DNA of 64,000 nt. Source: Streptomyces sp. PTY087I2 (GTDB lineage Bacteria > Actinomycetota > Actinomycetes > Streptomycetales > Streptomycetaceae). This document shows, piece after piece, positions 1 through 8,753 of the stretch. The stretch is taken from NCBI RefSeq assembly GCF_001687325.1, contig NZ_LZRD01000021.1:1-64000 (forward strand), given 5' to 3'. Made by a program: the position numbers and the translations under genes. A model generated the notes under the pieces. The model worked only from the letters and a program-made list of their open reading frames with translations. It was not told where the DNA came from and searched no databases. Position 1 is the stretch's first letter; the number at the start of each line of letters is the position of its first letter.

Positions 1-125
1 CGGCGGCCAGCCGGCGCGGCCACCCGGGCCCCTGCCGATCCGGGCGGGCACTCCTCGCCCCTGCCGGCCCGGGCGGCCCGCGGCCGGCAGGGGTCCGGGC
101 GGGCCGTGCCACGGCGAGCAGGAGC

Positions 126-168
126 CCCGGGCGGCCCCGGCCCCCCGTACCGGTCGGGGCCGCCCGGG
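126..168 (-). terminator. Hairpin terminator after the minus-strand unknown gene
   Basis: Two perfect 14-base inverted arms (126-139 and 155-168, CCCGGGCGGCCCCG and its complement) with a 15-base loop directly follow the stop codon of the gene ending at 169. There is no U-tract, which is usual for Streptomyces. The window's first 125 bases hold only GC-rich sequence with no gene I can support. Confidence 0.6.
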
Positions 169-765
169 TCAGACCCCGCCGAGCACCTCGTTCCCGAACA
201 CCTTCCACGGCGACATCTCCACCGCGTCCATCACCGCCAGCTGCGGGTGCCGGGCCGCCGTCTCGTCGCGTACGGCGACCGTGTCCGGCCAGGCGTCGAG
301 GTGCGCGGCGCCCTCGATGACGACGCCGTCCCAGTCGGTGGCGGCCGTCGTGCCGGCCCGGTCGACGACGAAGCCGATGCACAGCACCGAGGCCCGTCCG
401 ACGGTCCGCCGGATGGCGCCCACCGCGTGCTCCCGCTCCGGCTCCGGCAGCTCGCCGACGGAGAACTCGACGGCGACGACACCGGCCCGGGCCCGCCGGA
501 TGCGCACCATGAGGTCGAGGCCCCCGTCCGTCCACAACCGGAATCCGACCTCGTGCAGCCGCTGGAGCCCGGCGAGGGACAGCAGCTGCTCGCGGGTGAC
601 GGGCGAACGGGCCCCGAGGGACGCGGAGTCGAGGCTGACGAGCACGGTGCGGCCGGTCACCGGGTGCACCGGACGGAGCCCCTCGGCCTCCAGGTCGCCC
701 AGCAACGTACGGGCGTCGAGGCGGGTCCAGCCGAGGTGGTACGAGTAGAAGAATCCGGCACCCAT
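169..765 (-). CDS. Conserved protein of unknown function
   Basis: A 198-residue soluble protein with no signal peptide or membrane segment. I start it at the ATG at 765 (MGAGFFYSYHLG...) because it is preceded by a G-rich GGGGGTGGG stretch and the reading frame upstream becomes low-complexity. It has a mixed alpha/beta look, with an acidic, tryptophan-containing C-terminal half (ATDWDGVVIEG, then EMSPWKVFGNEVLGG at the end). I recognise no catalytic motif or named family. It is divergent from the membrane-protein gene starting at 1055 and has its own terminator hairpin at 126-168. The coding call rests on strong third-position GC and a clean reading frame; the function is unknown. Confidence 0.6.
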   Translation of the reverse strand: MGAGFFYSYHLGWTRLDARTLLGDLEAEGLRPVHPVTGRTVLVSLDSASLGARSPVTREQLLSLAGLQRLHEVGFRLWTDGGLDLMVRIRRARAGVVAVEFSVGELPEPEREHAVGAIRRTVGRASVLCIGFVVDRAGTTAATDWDGVVIEGAAHLDAWPDTVAVRDETAARHPQLAVMDAVEMSPWKVFGNEVLGGV

Positions 766-1054
766 CGACGCCCACCCCCATCGCTCTCGTCTTCGCGATC
801 GCTGTCGCCCTCGCTCGGCGTCGTGGTCGGCGACCCCGGGCACTCCCGAGCGTACTGAGCGACGGTTGGGGCTGCGTGGGCCCACGGACCCACGGTCGGC
901 CCCAAGCGGAACGGCCACCGGGGCCCGCCACAACGCGCGCGGCACACCCCGGACTTGGGCCCGTTTTTGGGACCGGGGACCCGGGCCGTGGCGGCTTTTC
1001 GGCCGTACGCTCTCGGCCGTCGGCAACACGCGCGGGTCGAGGAGAGGGTGCACC

Positions 1055-3094
1055 GTGAGCGGTGACGGGGGCGGAGGCCGGGGCCGGGCCCGGGGAGACC
1101 GGAGCGCGGGGCACCTACCGCTGGGACGCCACGGCATCGCCGGTTCCGGCGTCCCGTACCAGTCCCAACAGGGCAGCCGTTTCTTCGCGTTGACCCGGAG
1201 CTGGGTGGTCGGCGGCCTGGTCTACCTCGCCCTCGGGTTCGTCATGAGCCGGGTCCTGGTCGATCTGCTGGCCACCGAGGCGCGGCTGGAGACGTTCGGC
1301 TGGCGGCTGGCCCTGCTCCACCTGCCCGCCCTCGTCGTGACGCTGCTGACGGTGCTCGCGGCGACGCGCGTCCTCCCCGAGGAGCACCGCGAGTCCTCCC
1401 GCACGGTGTATCTGCTCGCGGCCCTGACCGTACCGCTGGCCGGACTGCTGTACGGCTTCGCCGTCGCGGGGGACGTCGTCGGGATCGAGGGCGTGCTCAT
1501 GCCGGCCGTGTCGCTGGCGGCGGGCGCGGCGTCGGGGGTGGCCGTCGACCGGCTGCTGGAGGAGCGCGCCACGCGGACGCCGGAGCCGCCCCGGTACTCG
1601 TACAACTGGCGGGACGGCGGCGCGACGGCGACGGAGTACCTGGGTCTCGTCGTCCTCGTCACGATGCTGATCGGCGCGATGGCGATGGCCGGGGTCGGCG
1701 GCAAGATCGGGGACCGGCTGCGGTGTGCGATCAGCTCGATGGCCGGTGGCGGGGGCTCCTGCTCGTCCGGCGGCCAGGACCCCGAGGCGAAGCCGAAGAC
1801 GGACGCGGACTACGAGCCCAAGATGTGCCAGGTCTCCAGCATCTCGGACACGGCGGGCGGCAAGGTCAAGATCGGCTGGTTCGAGTGGGGCGAGGAGTAC
1901 GGCTTCCAGCAGAAGGTCTCCCAGGCGAGCACCGATGTGAACGGTGACGGGAAGGTCGACGGCAACGACAAGGTCGTCTCGATGACGTTCACCGACGCCG
2001 CCTCTGCCGGGGCCACCGCCAGCACGCCGGGCGTCAAGCTCGGCAGCCTGGGCAAGGCGGATGTCGACATCGGCGGCGGCATCAAGATCACCAACGGTGA
2101 CACCTGGATCTTCGCGAGCGAGGAGGAGGCTCAGCAGATGCGGGACGACATCGAGGAAATGAAGATGTGGGAGACCTCCACCAAGCACAGCGGCGGCTAC
2201 GGCGGCGGCTGGTACTCCGCGATGAAGTGGGCGGAGAAGAAGGAGGACATCGAGAAGAAGATCGGCGACAAGAAGATCTCCTACTCGACCGTCGGCCTCA
2301 ACGCCTACGCGGACGGCGGCCTCTCCATCAAGGGCGGCGACGAGGGCGAACTGGGCGCGAAACTCGGCGGCAAGGCGAAGTTCTCGCCCGAGGTGACGAT
2401 CACCAAGGACGACGTGAACGGCAACGAGTCGTACACGTACACCGCGAAGCTCGAACTGGAGGGCAAGGTCGGCGGAAACGTGGGCCCGGTCAAGGGCACG
2501 GTGGGCGGCAAGCAGAACCGTACCGGCGCGATCACCGTCACCCGCGACCAGAAGACCGGGAAGATCGTGCGCATCGACATGACGCAGACCGTGGAGAGCG
2601 GCTCGACGTCCGGCAAGGTCGAGGTCGGCGGCGACAACGGCGAGAGCGGCCAGGACAAGCGCGGCGGCAAGGGCAGCGCGACGGACTCCTCGGGCGAGAC
2701 CGGCATCGACGTGGTGACGAACTCGATCGTCTTCGGCAAGGACACGGACGCGGCGACCGAGGCCAAGCGGGCCATCGCGGAACAGTGGCTGGACGGCTCC
2801 GGCAACAACACGGCCCCCTTCGAATACCTCTTCGGCGACCACGGCATGGAGAACCGCCCGGCCGGCAACGACCCGTTCGAGCAGCTGATGTTCGAGGACG
2901 GGCTGTCCAGCACCCTGCGGTACACGGGCGAGAGCGACGCCCAGGAGTTCGGCTTCGAGATCTCCCTCGGGATGAGCCTCGGGTTCTCCCTCTCCACGGA
3001 GGAGAAGAAGGAGACACTGACGGACGCACAGTTCCTCGGGGCCCCGCGGGGCGACGCGCGCACGTATCTTCCGTACAGCTACTGCGCGAACTGA
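1055..3094 (+). CDS. Polytopic membrane protein with embedded Flp-pilin-like segment and large exposed domain
   Basis: A 679-residue protein. The GTG at 1055 is chosen because GGAGAGGG lies 7-14 bases upstream; the frame is open further upstream but reads as low complexity. The N-terminal ~170 residues hold four hydrophobic segments. At residues 186-230 comes NWRDGGATATEYLGLVVLV followed by GAMAMAGVGGKIGDRL. This matches the class III prepilin pattern (Gly, then Glu at +5 and an aromatic at +6; Glu194 here) and resembles the Flp pilin encoded at 18691-18921. The remaining ~440 residues are hydrophilic, Gly/Lys/Asp-rich and repetitive. They contain a dockerin- or EF-hand-like calcium loop at residues 294-305 (DxNxDGxxDxxD). 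The lipoprotein gene starting at 3114 follows closely, so the two are probably cotranscribed and act at the cell surface. The function is unknown; a surface or pilus-associated structure is inferred. Confidence 0.7.
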   Translation: MSGDGGGGRGRARGDRSAGHLPLGRHGIAGSGVPYQSQQGSRFFALTRSWVVGGLVYLALGFVMSRVLVDLLATEARLETFGWRLALLHLPALVVTLLTVLAATRVLPEEHRESSRTVYLLAALTVPLAGLLYGFAVAGDVVGIEGVLMPAVSLAAGAASGVAVDRLLEERATRTPEPPRYSYNWRDGGATATEYLGLVVLVTMLIGAMAMAGVGGKIGDRLRCAISSMAGGGGSCSSGGQDPEAKPKTDADYEPKMCQVSSISDTAGGKVKIGWFEWGEEYGFQQKVSQASTDVNGDGKVDGNDKVVSMTFTDAASAGATASTPGVKLGSLGKADVDIGGGIKITNGDTWIFASEEEAQQMRDDIEEMKMWETSTKHSGGYGGGWYSAMKWAEKKEDIEKKIGDKKISYSTVGLNAYADGGLSIKGGDEGELGAKLGGKAKFSPEVTITKDDVNGNESYTYTAKLELEGKVGGNVGPVKGTVGGKQNRTGAITVTRDQKTGKIVRIDMTQTVESGSTSGKVEVGGDNGESGQDKRGGKGSATDSSGETGIDVVTNSIVFGKDTDAATEAKRAIAEQWLDGSGNNTAPFEYLFGDHGMENRPAGNDPFEQLMFEDGLSSTLRYTGESDAQEFGFEISLGMSLGFSLSTEEKKETLTDAQFLGAPRGDARTYLPYSYCAN

Positions 3095-3113
3095 ACGGGT
3101 GGTGACGGAGTCG

Positions 3114-3752
3114 ATGAGTACGACGATGAGTGCCGGGACGCGGACCGTGCGGAGGCCTCTGCGGCGGCGGACAGCCACCGCGGCGGTCACGGCGGCGGCC
3201 GTCGTGGCGGCGGCCGTGCTGCTGGCCGGCTGCGGCGGCGACGGGGGCACGGCCTCCGTACCGGAGGGCTGGGGCACGTTGAAGACCGACAGCCTGAGCG
3301 TCGGCTACCCGAAGAACGAGGGGTACGCGGAACAGCCCGCGGCCGAACGGGCCAAGGCCAACGCGGCCGTCGCGCTCAAGGAGGAGAACGGCATCCGGAC
3401 CGGCATGGTCTCGGTCCAGCTGAACTTCGCCACGGGCGTCCACGACGCGGCCGGGGCGGCGGCAGCGGCGGGCGCGGGCATCGGCCTCAACTCCACCCGC
3501 AAGGCGACGGAGGACGTCCGCCTGGCGGGCCCGGACGACGCCCCCGAGGCCCGCGAAGCCCGCCGGATCGACTACGACTTCACGGCGGACGGCCAGGAGG
3601 ACACCCCGAACAGGGGGACACCGATGACCGGGGTCCTGGTCGCGGGCGTGGACTCGAAGGGCGTCCCGTTCGTGGTGCGTCTGAACGCGGTGAAGGACGC
3701 GGTGGACGCGGAGGACCTGGACGCGTTCGTGGGGTCGATCACGGTGAAGTAG
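3114..3752 (+). CDS. Secreted lipoprotein of unknown function
   Basis: A 212-residue protein with an Arg-rich N-terminus, a hydrophobic Ala/Val stretch and a lipobox (LLAGC, then GGDGG), so it should be lipidated and held on the outer face of the membrane. The mature part has a PsbP/Mog1-like feel (TLKTDSLSVGYPKNEGY near the start, VDSKGVPFVVRLN near the end), but I would not assign a family. The start is uncertain: ATG 3114 has GGAG only three bases upstream, and GTG 3099 and ATG 3126 are in-frame alternatives. It lies 20 bases downstream of the membrane-protein gene ending at 3094, suggesting one transcript and a shared job at the envelope. Confidence 0.65.
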   Translation: MSTTMSAGTRTVRRPLRRRTATAAVTAAAVVAAAVLLAGCGGDGGTASVPEGWGTLKTDSLSVGYPKNEGYAEQPAAERAKANAAVALKEENGIRTGMVSVQLNFATGVHDAAGAAAAAGAGIGLNSTRKATEDVRLAGPDDAPEAREARRIDYDFTADGQEDTPNRGTPMTGVLVAGVDSKGVPFVVRLNAVKDAVDAEDLDAFVGSITVK

Positions 3753-3830
3753 GGCATGGAGAGGGGCGCTTGGGACGTTGTTCCCTCTGCCAGACCACCT
3801 TCTGGGCCACCTTCTGGAGGAGACCTCGCC

Positions 3831-4526
3831 ATGGCAGAGCTGACGATCGACGCCGTCGTGTTCGATGTGCTGGGCACGCTCGTCGACGAACCGGCCGGAC
3901 TGCGCACGGGCATCCGCTCGCTGGACCCCTCCGCGGCCCTCGACGGCCCCGGGACCGAACGGCTTCTGCTGCTGTGGCAGCGGCACATCGAGCGCGAGCA
4001 GCGCCGCATCGTCGACGGCGACCGGCCCTACCTCCCGAGCGACACCCTGGACCGGGAGGCCGCCGAGGTCGTCGCGCGGGCGGCCGGAGCGGAGGACCCG
4101 GACGCCGTGGAGTCGTTGGCCCGGGCGGCCCGCCGCCTGCCGCCGTGGCCCGACACCGTGGCGGGACTCGCCCGCCTCGCCGAGCACTTCCCGCTGATCG
4201 GCCTGTCCAACGCGAGCCGGACGGCACTGCTGGAGCTGAACGCCCACGCCGGGCTGCGCTGGCACCAGGCCCTGTCCGCGGAGGACGCCCGTACCTACAA
4301 GCCGGATCCGGCGGTCTACCGACTGGCCGTCACCGTCGCCGGGCTGCCACCGGAGCGCCTGCTGATGGTCGCCGCCCACGCCTGGGACCTGCGCGGCGCA
4401 CAGGCGCTGGGCCTGCGCACGGCGTATGTGGCCCGCCCGGTCGGCGACCCGCCCACGTCCTCGGACCGCTTCGACCTGTACGCGAAGGACCTGGCGGATC
4501 TGGCGGATCAGCTCGGGGTGTCCTGA
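3831..4526 (+). CDS. Haloacid dehalogenase type II-like hydrolase (HAD superfamily)
   Basis: A 231-residue HAD-fold hydrolase. ATG 3831 follows GGAGGA at 3817-3822. The HAD motifs are present in order: motif I FDVLGTLVDE with Asp nucleophile near residue 10, motif II (LIGLSNAS), motif III Lys (ARTYKPDP) and motif IV (VAAHAWDLRGAQALG). The second motif I position is Leu rather than Asp, and VAAHAWDL is the signature of L-2-haloacid dehalogenases, so a haloacid dehalogenase type II annotation is reasonable. True substrates in Streptomyces are mostly unknown, and phosphatase activity would normally need the second Asp. The gene stands alone, convergent with the gene ending at 4558. Confidence 0.85.
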   Translation: MAELTIDAVVFDVLGTLVDEPAGLRTGIRSLDPSAALDGPGTERLLLLWQRHIEREQRRIVDGDRPYLPSDTLDREAAEVVARAAGAEDPDAVESLARAARRLPPWPDTVAGLARLAEHFPLIGLSNASRTALLELNAHAGLRWHQALSAEDARTYKPDPAVYRLAVTVAGLPPERLLMVAAHAWDLRGAQALGLRTAYVARPVGDPPTSSDRFDLYAKDLADLADQLGVS

Positions 4527-4557
4527 GGCCCGAGGCTCCGGGGATGCGTTCCGCTTC

Positions 4558-6189
4558 TCAGGTCAGCGGGCACCCGAGCGGGAGGACGCGTTCGGTGAGC
4601 CTGCCGGTGAGGTGGGTGTCGGTGACGTCGGCCTCCGCCAGCCAGTCCAACTCGGCCAGCCGGTCCACGAGCCGCGACAGGTCGCCGGGGTCGACGGAGC
4701 ACCAGGAGGACAAGGTGTCCAGGGCGATGCCCTGCCCCCCGGGTCCCAGGCGTCCCTCTCCGTCGGAGCCGGTGGCCAGGGCCAGGGCCAGGAGCCGTAC
4801 GTCGGCCTCGGTCTTGCCCTTGCGGAGCTTCTTCTCCCCGACGACCCGCTGGGCCCATCCGCTGAGCTTGGGGCGCAGCTTCCTGCCGAACGTGAACGGG
4901 CCCGGGTCGTCCTCGTCGGGTGTCAGGGACGGCACGGTGATCCGGGTGGGGTTCTCCGGGCGGGAGGCGATCAGTTCCTCGACGGTCCCGGAGATGCCGA
5001 GCCAGCCCGACTCCACCAACTGCCCCACCAGATGCTCGGGGTCCTGGAGGGGCAGCCCCTTGATGTCCTGCCCGACGAGGTTGCCGACCCCGGACTGGGC
5101 GGTGCGCAGCGTCACCATCACCACCAGCAGCCGCGCCTCGGCTCCGGGCAGGGGGGCGTTCTCGGCCACGTGGGCGAGGACGGCTCGGGCGTGGTTCCAC
5201 TGCGCGGGGGCGGTCAGCAGCCGCGCCACGGCGGGCCCTTCGCCGTCCGGGGCCTGGCCGATGCGGTGCAGATGCTGGAGGCGGGCGGTGGCGGCGGCCT
5301 GTTCGGCCCGCTGGGCGTCGAGGCGCAGCCCGGTGTCGGCGGTGACCTCGGCCCAGGCGTGGAAGGCCTCCGCCTTACGGGCGTGGAGATCGGCGAGCAT
5401 CTCCAGGTCGGGTTCGGTGCGTGCCTGGTAGGCGCGGAAGAGCTCGCCGAGCTCGGTGAGTTCGTCCCGCAGCGTGACGGGCCGCAGGTCGTGCGGGACG
5501 AGGCGCTGCGCGATCCTCCCGCGCGGGGGGCGCCTGCGCATGGGCCGCGCGGACCGGGGAGCCGCCCTGGGGTCGGACCGGGGATCGGACCGGGGCGCCG
5601 ACGACTGCTGCGGGACGGCGGTCCCGGGGGCGCCGTGCGAGAAGTACGGGCCGATCGCGGACATGGCCGGCGTGGGGGCCCCGGGGGCTGCGGGGGCCCC
5701 GGGGGCTGCGGCGTCGGCCCGGAGCCCGTCGGCCCGGAGCTGGTCGGCCCGCGCCGGCCCTTCGGAGGCCGGTGCGGTGGCGACGACCTTCGCGGTGGGG
5801 TGGGCGGCGGCGCAGCGCGAGCAGCACTCCATGACCTGCCACCAGCGCCCTTCCCGGTCCGTGACGACGGCCAGGACGACCGCTCCCCCGCACCGCCAGG
5901 GCATGGGCCGCTCTCGCGGTCCGGCGGGCCGGATGTGCGTATGGCACTCCTCGGCCCGACAGGCGCAGTACACGGAGGGGCGGGGGGCCGGACCGGCCCG
6001 CAGGTGAGCCTTGAGGTGCGCGATCGCCGCCGTACGGCCGGCAGCGGCGGAGGGCAGCACCTGCGCGGCGCAGGCCGGGCGGCTGCACGAGACCCGCACG
6101 TCCGCACGCCCACGGCCGACGGGGTCCAGCCGCACCGTCCACTTGCGTCCCGTCACGCGTTCGTTCGTCGCGTGGGCCTCCACACCCAT
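4558..6189 (-). CDS. Cysteine-rich protein of unknown function with helical C-terminal half
   Basis: A 543-residue protein. The ATG at 6189 is preceded by GAGGAAGG at good spacing; the longer open frame upstream has no comparable site. The N-terminal ~110 residues are rich in Cys and His (CSRPAC, HLKAH, CACRAEECHTH, CCSRCAAAH), which suggests one or more zinc-binding knuckles. A Pro/Ala-rich linker follows, and then a long predominantly helical region. Its last part (LDTLSSWCSVDPGDLSRLVDRLAELDWL) resembles a winged-helix unit. There is no signal peptide or membrane span, so it is probably cytoplasmic and may bind nucleic acid. I recognise no named family, and its neighbours do not indicate a role. 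Confidence 0.65.
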   Translation of the reverse strand: MGVEAHATNERVTGRKWTVRLDPVGRGRADVRVSCSRPACAAQVLPSAAAGRTAAIAHLKAHLRAGPAPRPSVYCACRAEECHTHIRPAGPRERPMPWRCGGAVVLAVVTDREGRWWQVMECCSRCAAAHPTAKVVATAPASEGPARADQLRADGLRADAAAPGAPAAPGAPTPAMSAIGPYFSHGAPGTAVPQQSSAPRSDPRSDPRAAPRSARPMRRRPPRGRIAQRLVPHDLRPVTLRDELTELGELFRAYQARTEPDLEMLADLHARKAEAFHAWAEVTADTGLRLDAQRAEQAAATARLQHLHRIGQAPDGEGPAVARLLTAPAQWNHARAVLAHVAENAPLPGAEARLLVVMVTLRTAQSGVGNLVGQDIKGLPLQDPEHLVGQLVESGWLGISGTVEELIASRPENPTRITVPSLTPDEDDPGPFTFGRKLRPKLSGWAQRVVGEKKLRKGKTEADVRLLALALATGSDGEGRLGPGGQGIALDTLSSWCSVDPGDLSRLVDRLAELDWLAEADVTDTHLTGRLTERVLPLGCPLT

Positions 6190-6659
6190 CACACCTTCCT
6201 CGACGACTATTCGTATGCGCACCACGGCACCCACCTGTTCTGTGCGTACGTCAGCGGCGCGCGGCGTGTCACAGTCTCCTACGCCGGGCAGTCCGGATTC
6301 CGGCCCACAACACAAACGACGGTCCACCGTTCGGGTGACGGCCACGGCGAGGATGTGGCCGGATTCCGGCCCTGACGAGGGCCTCAAACCGTTCCCGCCC
6401 CGCAGCGTGACCATCCGCTGTCCACGTCCAGAGGTTCTGCACTCCCGTGACTGCACGTCAGCGTGCCCGGCCGCCTTCCCTGGTCGCGGCAGCGAAACTC
6501 CCCATCCCTGCTGCTGGCAGAAGCGACAGGCCGGACGGGCTCCTCCCTGGGCAAACTGGCTCAATGTGCCTGCATTCTGGCTACGTTGCTCCTGTGAATC
6601 GCCTCCGCCCCTCGTCCTAGAATGGCCGCAGGGGCATTGGCTGTACGGGGAGGTGTGCT
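6190..6659. other. Divergent intergenic region of 470 bp
   Basis: This lies between the minus-strand cysteine-rich gene and the plus-strand type VII-like cluster, and must hold both promoters. It contains a 12-bp direct repeat GGATTCCGGCCC at 6295-6306 and 6361-6372, 66 bp apart. I found no convincing gene, RNA or terminator in it. Confidence 0.5.
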
Positions 6660-7148
6660 GTGGCGCACGGGGGAGACGGGCCGGCGGCGTCGGAGGCGGG
6701 GAAGTCGTTCGACAGCTTGTACGCGGTGAACCCGCAGCAGGCCTTGGTGATCGAGGCCCAGAAGATGAAGACCTTCAAGAAGAGGGTCGACGATCTGTTG
6801 ATCGCACTCGACGGCTCGGAGGCCGCTCCGACCCGGATGGGCGGCGGCCGTTTGTCCCGCGCGCAGCTGGGTGCCGCGGAGTTCGGTGAGGCGCAGTTCC
6901 TGTACGAGTCGTACACGGTCGTCCACGACGAGCTGGAGAAGCTGTCGAAGGCGCTGGGCGCGCAGATCGAGGGCATGGGCCTGGCGGTCCATTCGTCCCG
7001 CGTGGGTTACGACAACGTCGACCAGGACATCCGCGACCGCATGAAGGCGATCAATGCGGAAGTCGAGTCGCTCTACGACCGGGAACGGGACCCGTTCGTG
7101 GAGGCCGCGCCGAAGGGGAAGAAGGCGGACAAGGAGGCGGGCTTCTGA
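6660..7148 (+). CDS. Helical protein at head of type VII secretion-like cluster
   Basis: A 162-residue, almost entirely helical, charged protein. GTG 6660 follows GGGGAGG at 6647-6653. There is no signal peptide, transmembrane segment or cysteine. The centre (FLYESYTVVHDELEKLSKALGAQIEGMGLAVHSSRVGYDN) has the helix-turn-helix hairpin look of ESX/WXG-type small proteins, though no clear WxG is present. It overlaps the next gene by one base (TGATG), so the two are translationally coupled. The neighbouring PPE/WXG-like protein and mycosin-like protease argue that it is a substrate, partner or chaperone in type VII-like secretion; that role is inferred from context. Confidence 0.6.
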   Translation: MAHGGDGPAASEAGKSFDSLYAVNPQQALVIEAQKMKTFKKRVDDLLIALDGSEAAPTRMGGGRLSRAQLGAAEFGEAQFLYESYTVVHDELEKLSKALGAQIEGMGLAVHSSRVGYDNVDQDIRDRMKAINAEVESLYDRERDPFVEAAPKGKKADKEAGF

Positions 7149-8722
7149 TGGCCGAGGGGACCGGTGGCAAGAGGCCGCAACCGCGGCGTACGGACTTCGA
7201 GTCGATGACGCACCAGCAGCTGGTCTCACTGATCGCGTCGGCGAGCCCGTCGGGTGCGTCGATCCTGTCGACGAAGCTGGCCCAGGCGTCCTCCACCATC
7301 ACGAAGATCGGCGAAGACCTGAGGGAGTACGTGTCGGGTCTGCCGTGGCACGGTGAGGGCGGTGACGCGTTCCGCTCCTGGGGCGGGCAGACGGCCGCCG
7401 CGACGTTGCGGCTCGGGGAGTACAGCAAGGGCGCTTCGCGGTGGATGGAGTTGGTCGCGGAGGCCATCAGCGAGGCGAAAGCGGCGATGCCGCCGGTGTC
7501 GGAGACGACGCGGGCCCAGAACGCGCTGGTGAGGGCGAAGGCCGCGTACAACGTGGCGATCGACCCGGCCAACCGCAACGACCCGGACACACGAGGACTG
7601 GCGCGTTCCGCGCAGGCGGACGCGGCGTCGGCGGAGGCCCGGATCGACGCGGCACGGGGCGAGGCGGCGCTGCGATTGCGGAAGCTGGCGCAGACATACG
7701 AGTTCAGTGCGCAGCAGGTGAACGCGGCGACCCCGCCGACGTTTCCACCGCCGGCGATGTACATGGACGGGTGGCGGCGCGAAGTTTCGTACAGATCGGT
7801 TCCGGGTGAGGGACCAGCAGCATCCGCAAGGGCGGTGGCCGGTGCGGAACCCGTGACTGCCCCGACCAGTCCCGTGCGCCCCGACACGGTTCCTGTGCAC
7901 CCCGACAGGGTGGCCGGTGCGCCACGGCCCAATTTGGGCCTATCCCCGGAACAGCACTCGCTGGTAGAGCCTCCGACGCGTACGGAGATCGACAGCCTCA
8001 CGACCTTGCCTCCGGCCACACCGCCGTCTCCGGCCACGCCCCCGGCAAGCCTGCCGCCGGCCGGCACCTCTGATCCCCGAGGTATGCCGCCCGCGCCCGT
8101 GCCTCCTGTGCTGGGCATGGGCGCTGTCAAGCCTTCCGCGCCGGCCACGCCTCCCGTGACAGGCCACCCCGGCCAGACCGGTGCACGGCCGCCGTCCCTG
8201 CCCACGCAAGGGCCGGTGGGCCCTGGTGGTCCGGCGCGCCTGCCGCGAGACAACGGAATCATCGGCGGGCGCCCGGTGCCGCCGAGCACGACCGGCCCGG
8301 GGCAGGCCATTCCACGCGGTCTGGCCTTCGGCGGGGAGGGGACTCCGGCCGCTCGGGGCCCGATGGGACACAACCCCGCGATGGGGGCAGGGAACGGCAC
8401 CACGCGGCCAGGTGTACCTGGTCGCAGCCGTGGCTTCGCCTCCGAAACGGGCGGAATCGTCGGAGGGAGCCACCAGCGGGCTGGTCGGCCTGGGTCGAAC
8501 CCGCTCACGCCGAGAGGTTCCGGTCCCCTGCCCGGGTCCTCTCCTCGACAGAACACTTCGGGTGCTGCGGTGGGGAGGGGAGGAACGGCGACGACTCCGG
8601 CCTCCAATTCGTCGGCCCGCCGACGTGACAGGCAGGGCGGAGCTCGGCCCGACTATCTCGCCGAGGACGAGGACGTCTGGAAGCAGAACGGACGCCGTGT
8701 CGTTCCCCCGGTCGTCGAGTGA
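7148..8722 (+). CDS. PPE/WXG-like type VII secretion-associated protein with Pro-rich tail
   Basis: A 524-residue protein. Residues ~15-190 are helical and carry a WxG motif (LPWHGEGGDAFRSWG, W67-G69) in the turn between helices, as in WXG100 and PPE proteins. Residues ~195-500 are a long Pro/Gly/Thr-rich disordered tail, and the end is charged (YLAEDEDVWKQNGRRVV). There is no signal peptide, which is expected for type VII substrates. It is coupled to the preceding gene by a one-base overlap and followed 31 bases later by the mycosin-like protease gene. Likely role: secreted or secretion-associated structural protein. The WxG segment is seen; the secretion route is inferred. Confidence 0.65.
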   Translation: MAEGTGGKRPQPRRTDFESMTHQQLVSLIASASPSGASILSTKLAQASSTITKIGEDLREYVSGLPWHGEGGDAFRSWGGQTAAATLRLGEYSKGASRWMELVAEAISEAKAAMPPVSETTRAQNALVRAKAAYNVAIDPANRNDPDTRGLARSAQADAASAEARIDAARGEAALRLRKLAQTYEFSAQQVNAATPPTFPPPAMYMDGWRREVSYRSVPGEGPAASARAVAGAEPVTAPTSPVRPDTVPVHPDRVAGAPRPNLGLSPEQHSLVEPPTRTEIDSLTTLPPATPPSPATPPASLPPAGTSDPRGMPPAPVPPVLGMGAVKPSAPATPPVTGHPGQTGARPPSLPTQGPVGPGGPARLPRDNGIIGGRPVPPSTTGPGQAIPRGLAFGGEGTPAARGPMGHNPAMGAGNGTTRPGVPGRSRGFASETGGIVGGSHQRAGRPGSNPLTPRGSGPLPGSSPRQNTSGAAVGRGGTATTPASNSSARRRDRQGGARPDYLAEDEDVWKQNGRRVVPPVVE

Positions 8723-8753
8723 CATCCTGCACCGAATCCGTAAGAGGTACGAG

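Noticed and set aside
866..1054. Upstream extension of the membrane protein to 866
   Set aside because: The added 63 residues are low-complexity and unconserved in appearance, and GTG 1055 has a clear GGAGAGGG site.
1115..3277. A 720-codon open frame on the minus strand opposite the polytopic membrane protein
   Set aside because: Its translation is Arg/Ala/Val-rich, lacks ribosome site and domains, and mirrors the high third-position GC of the real plus-strand gene.
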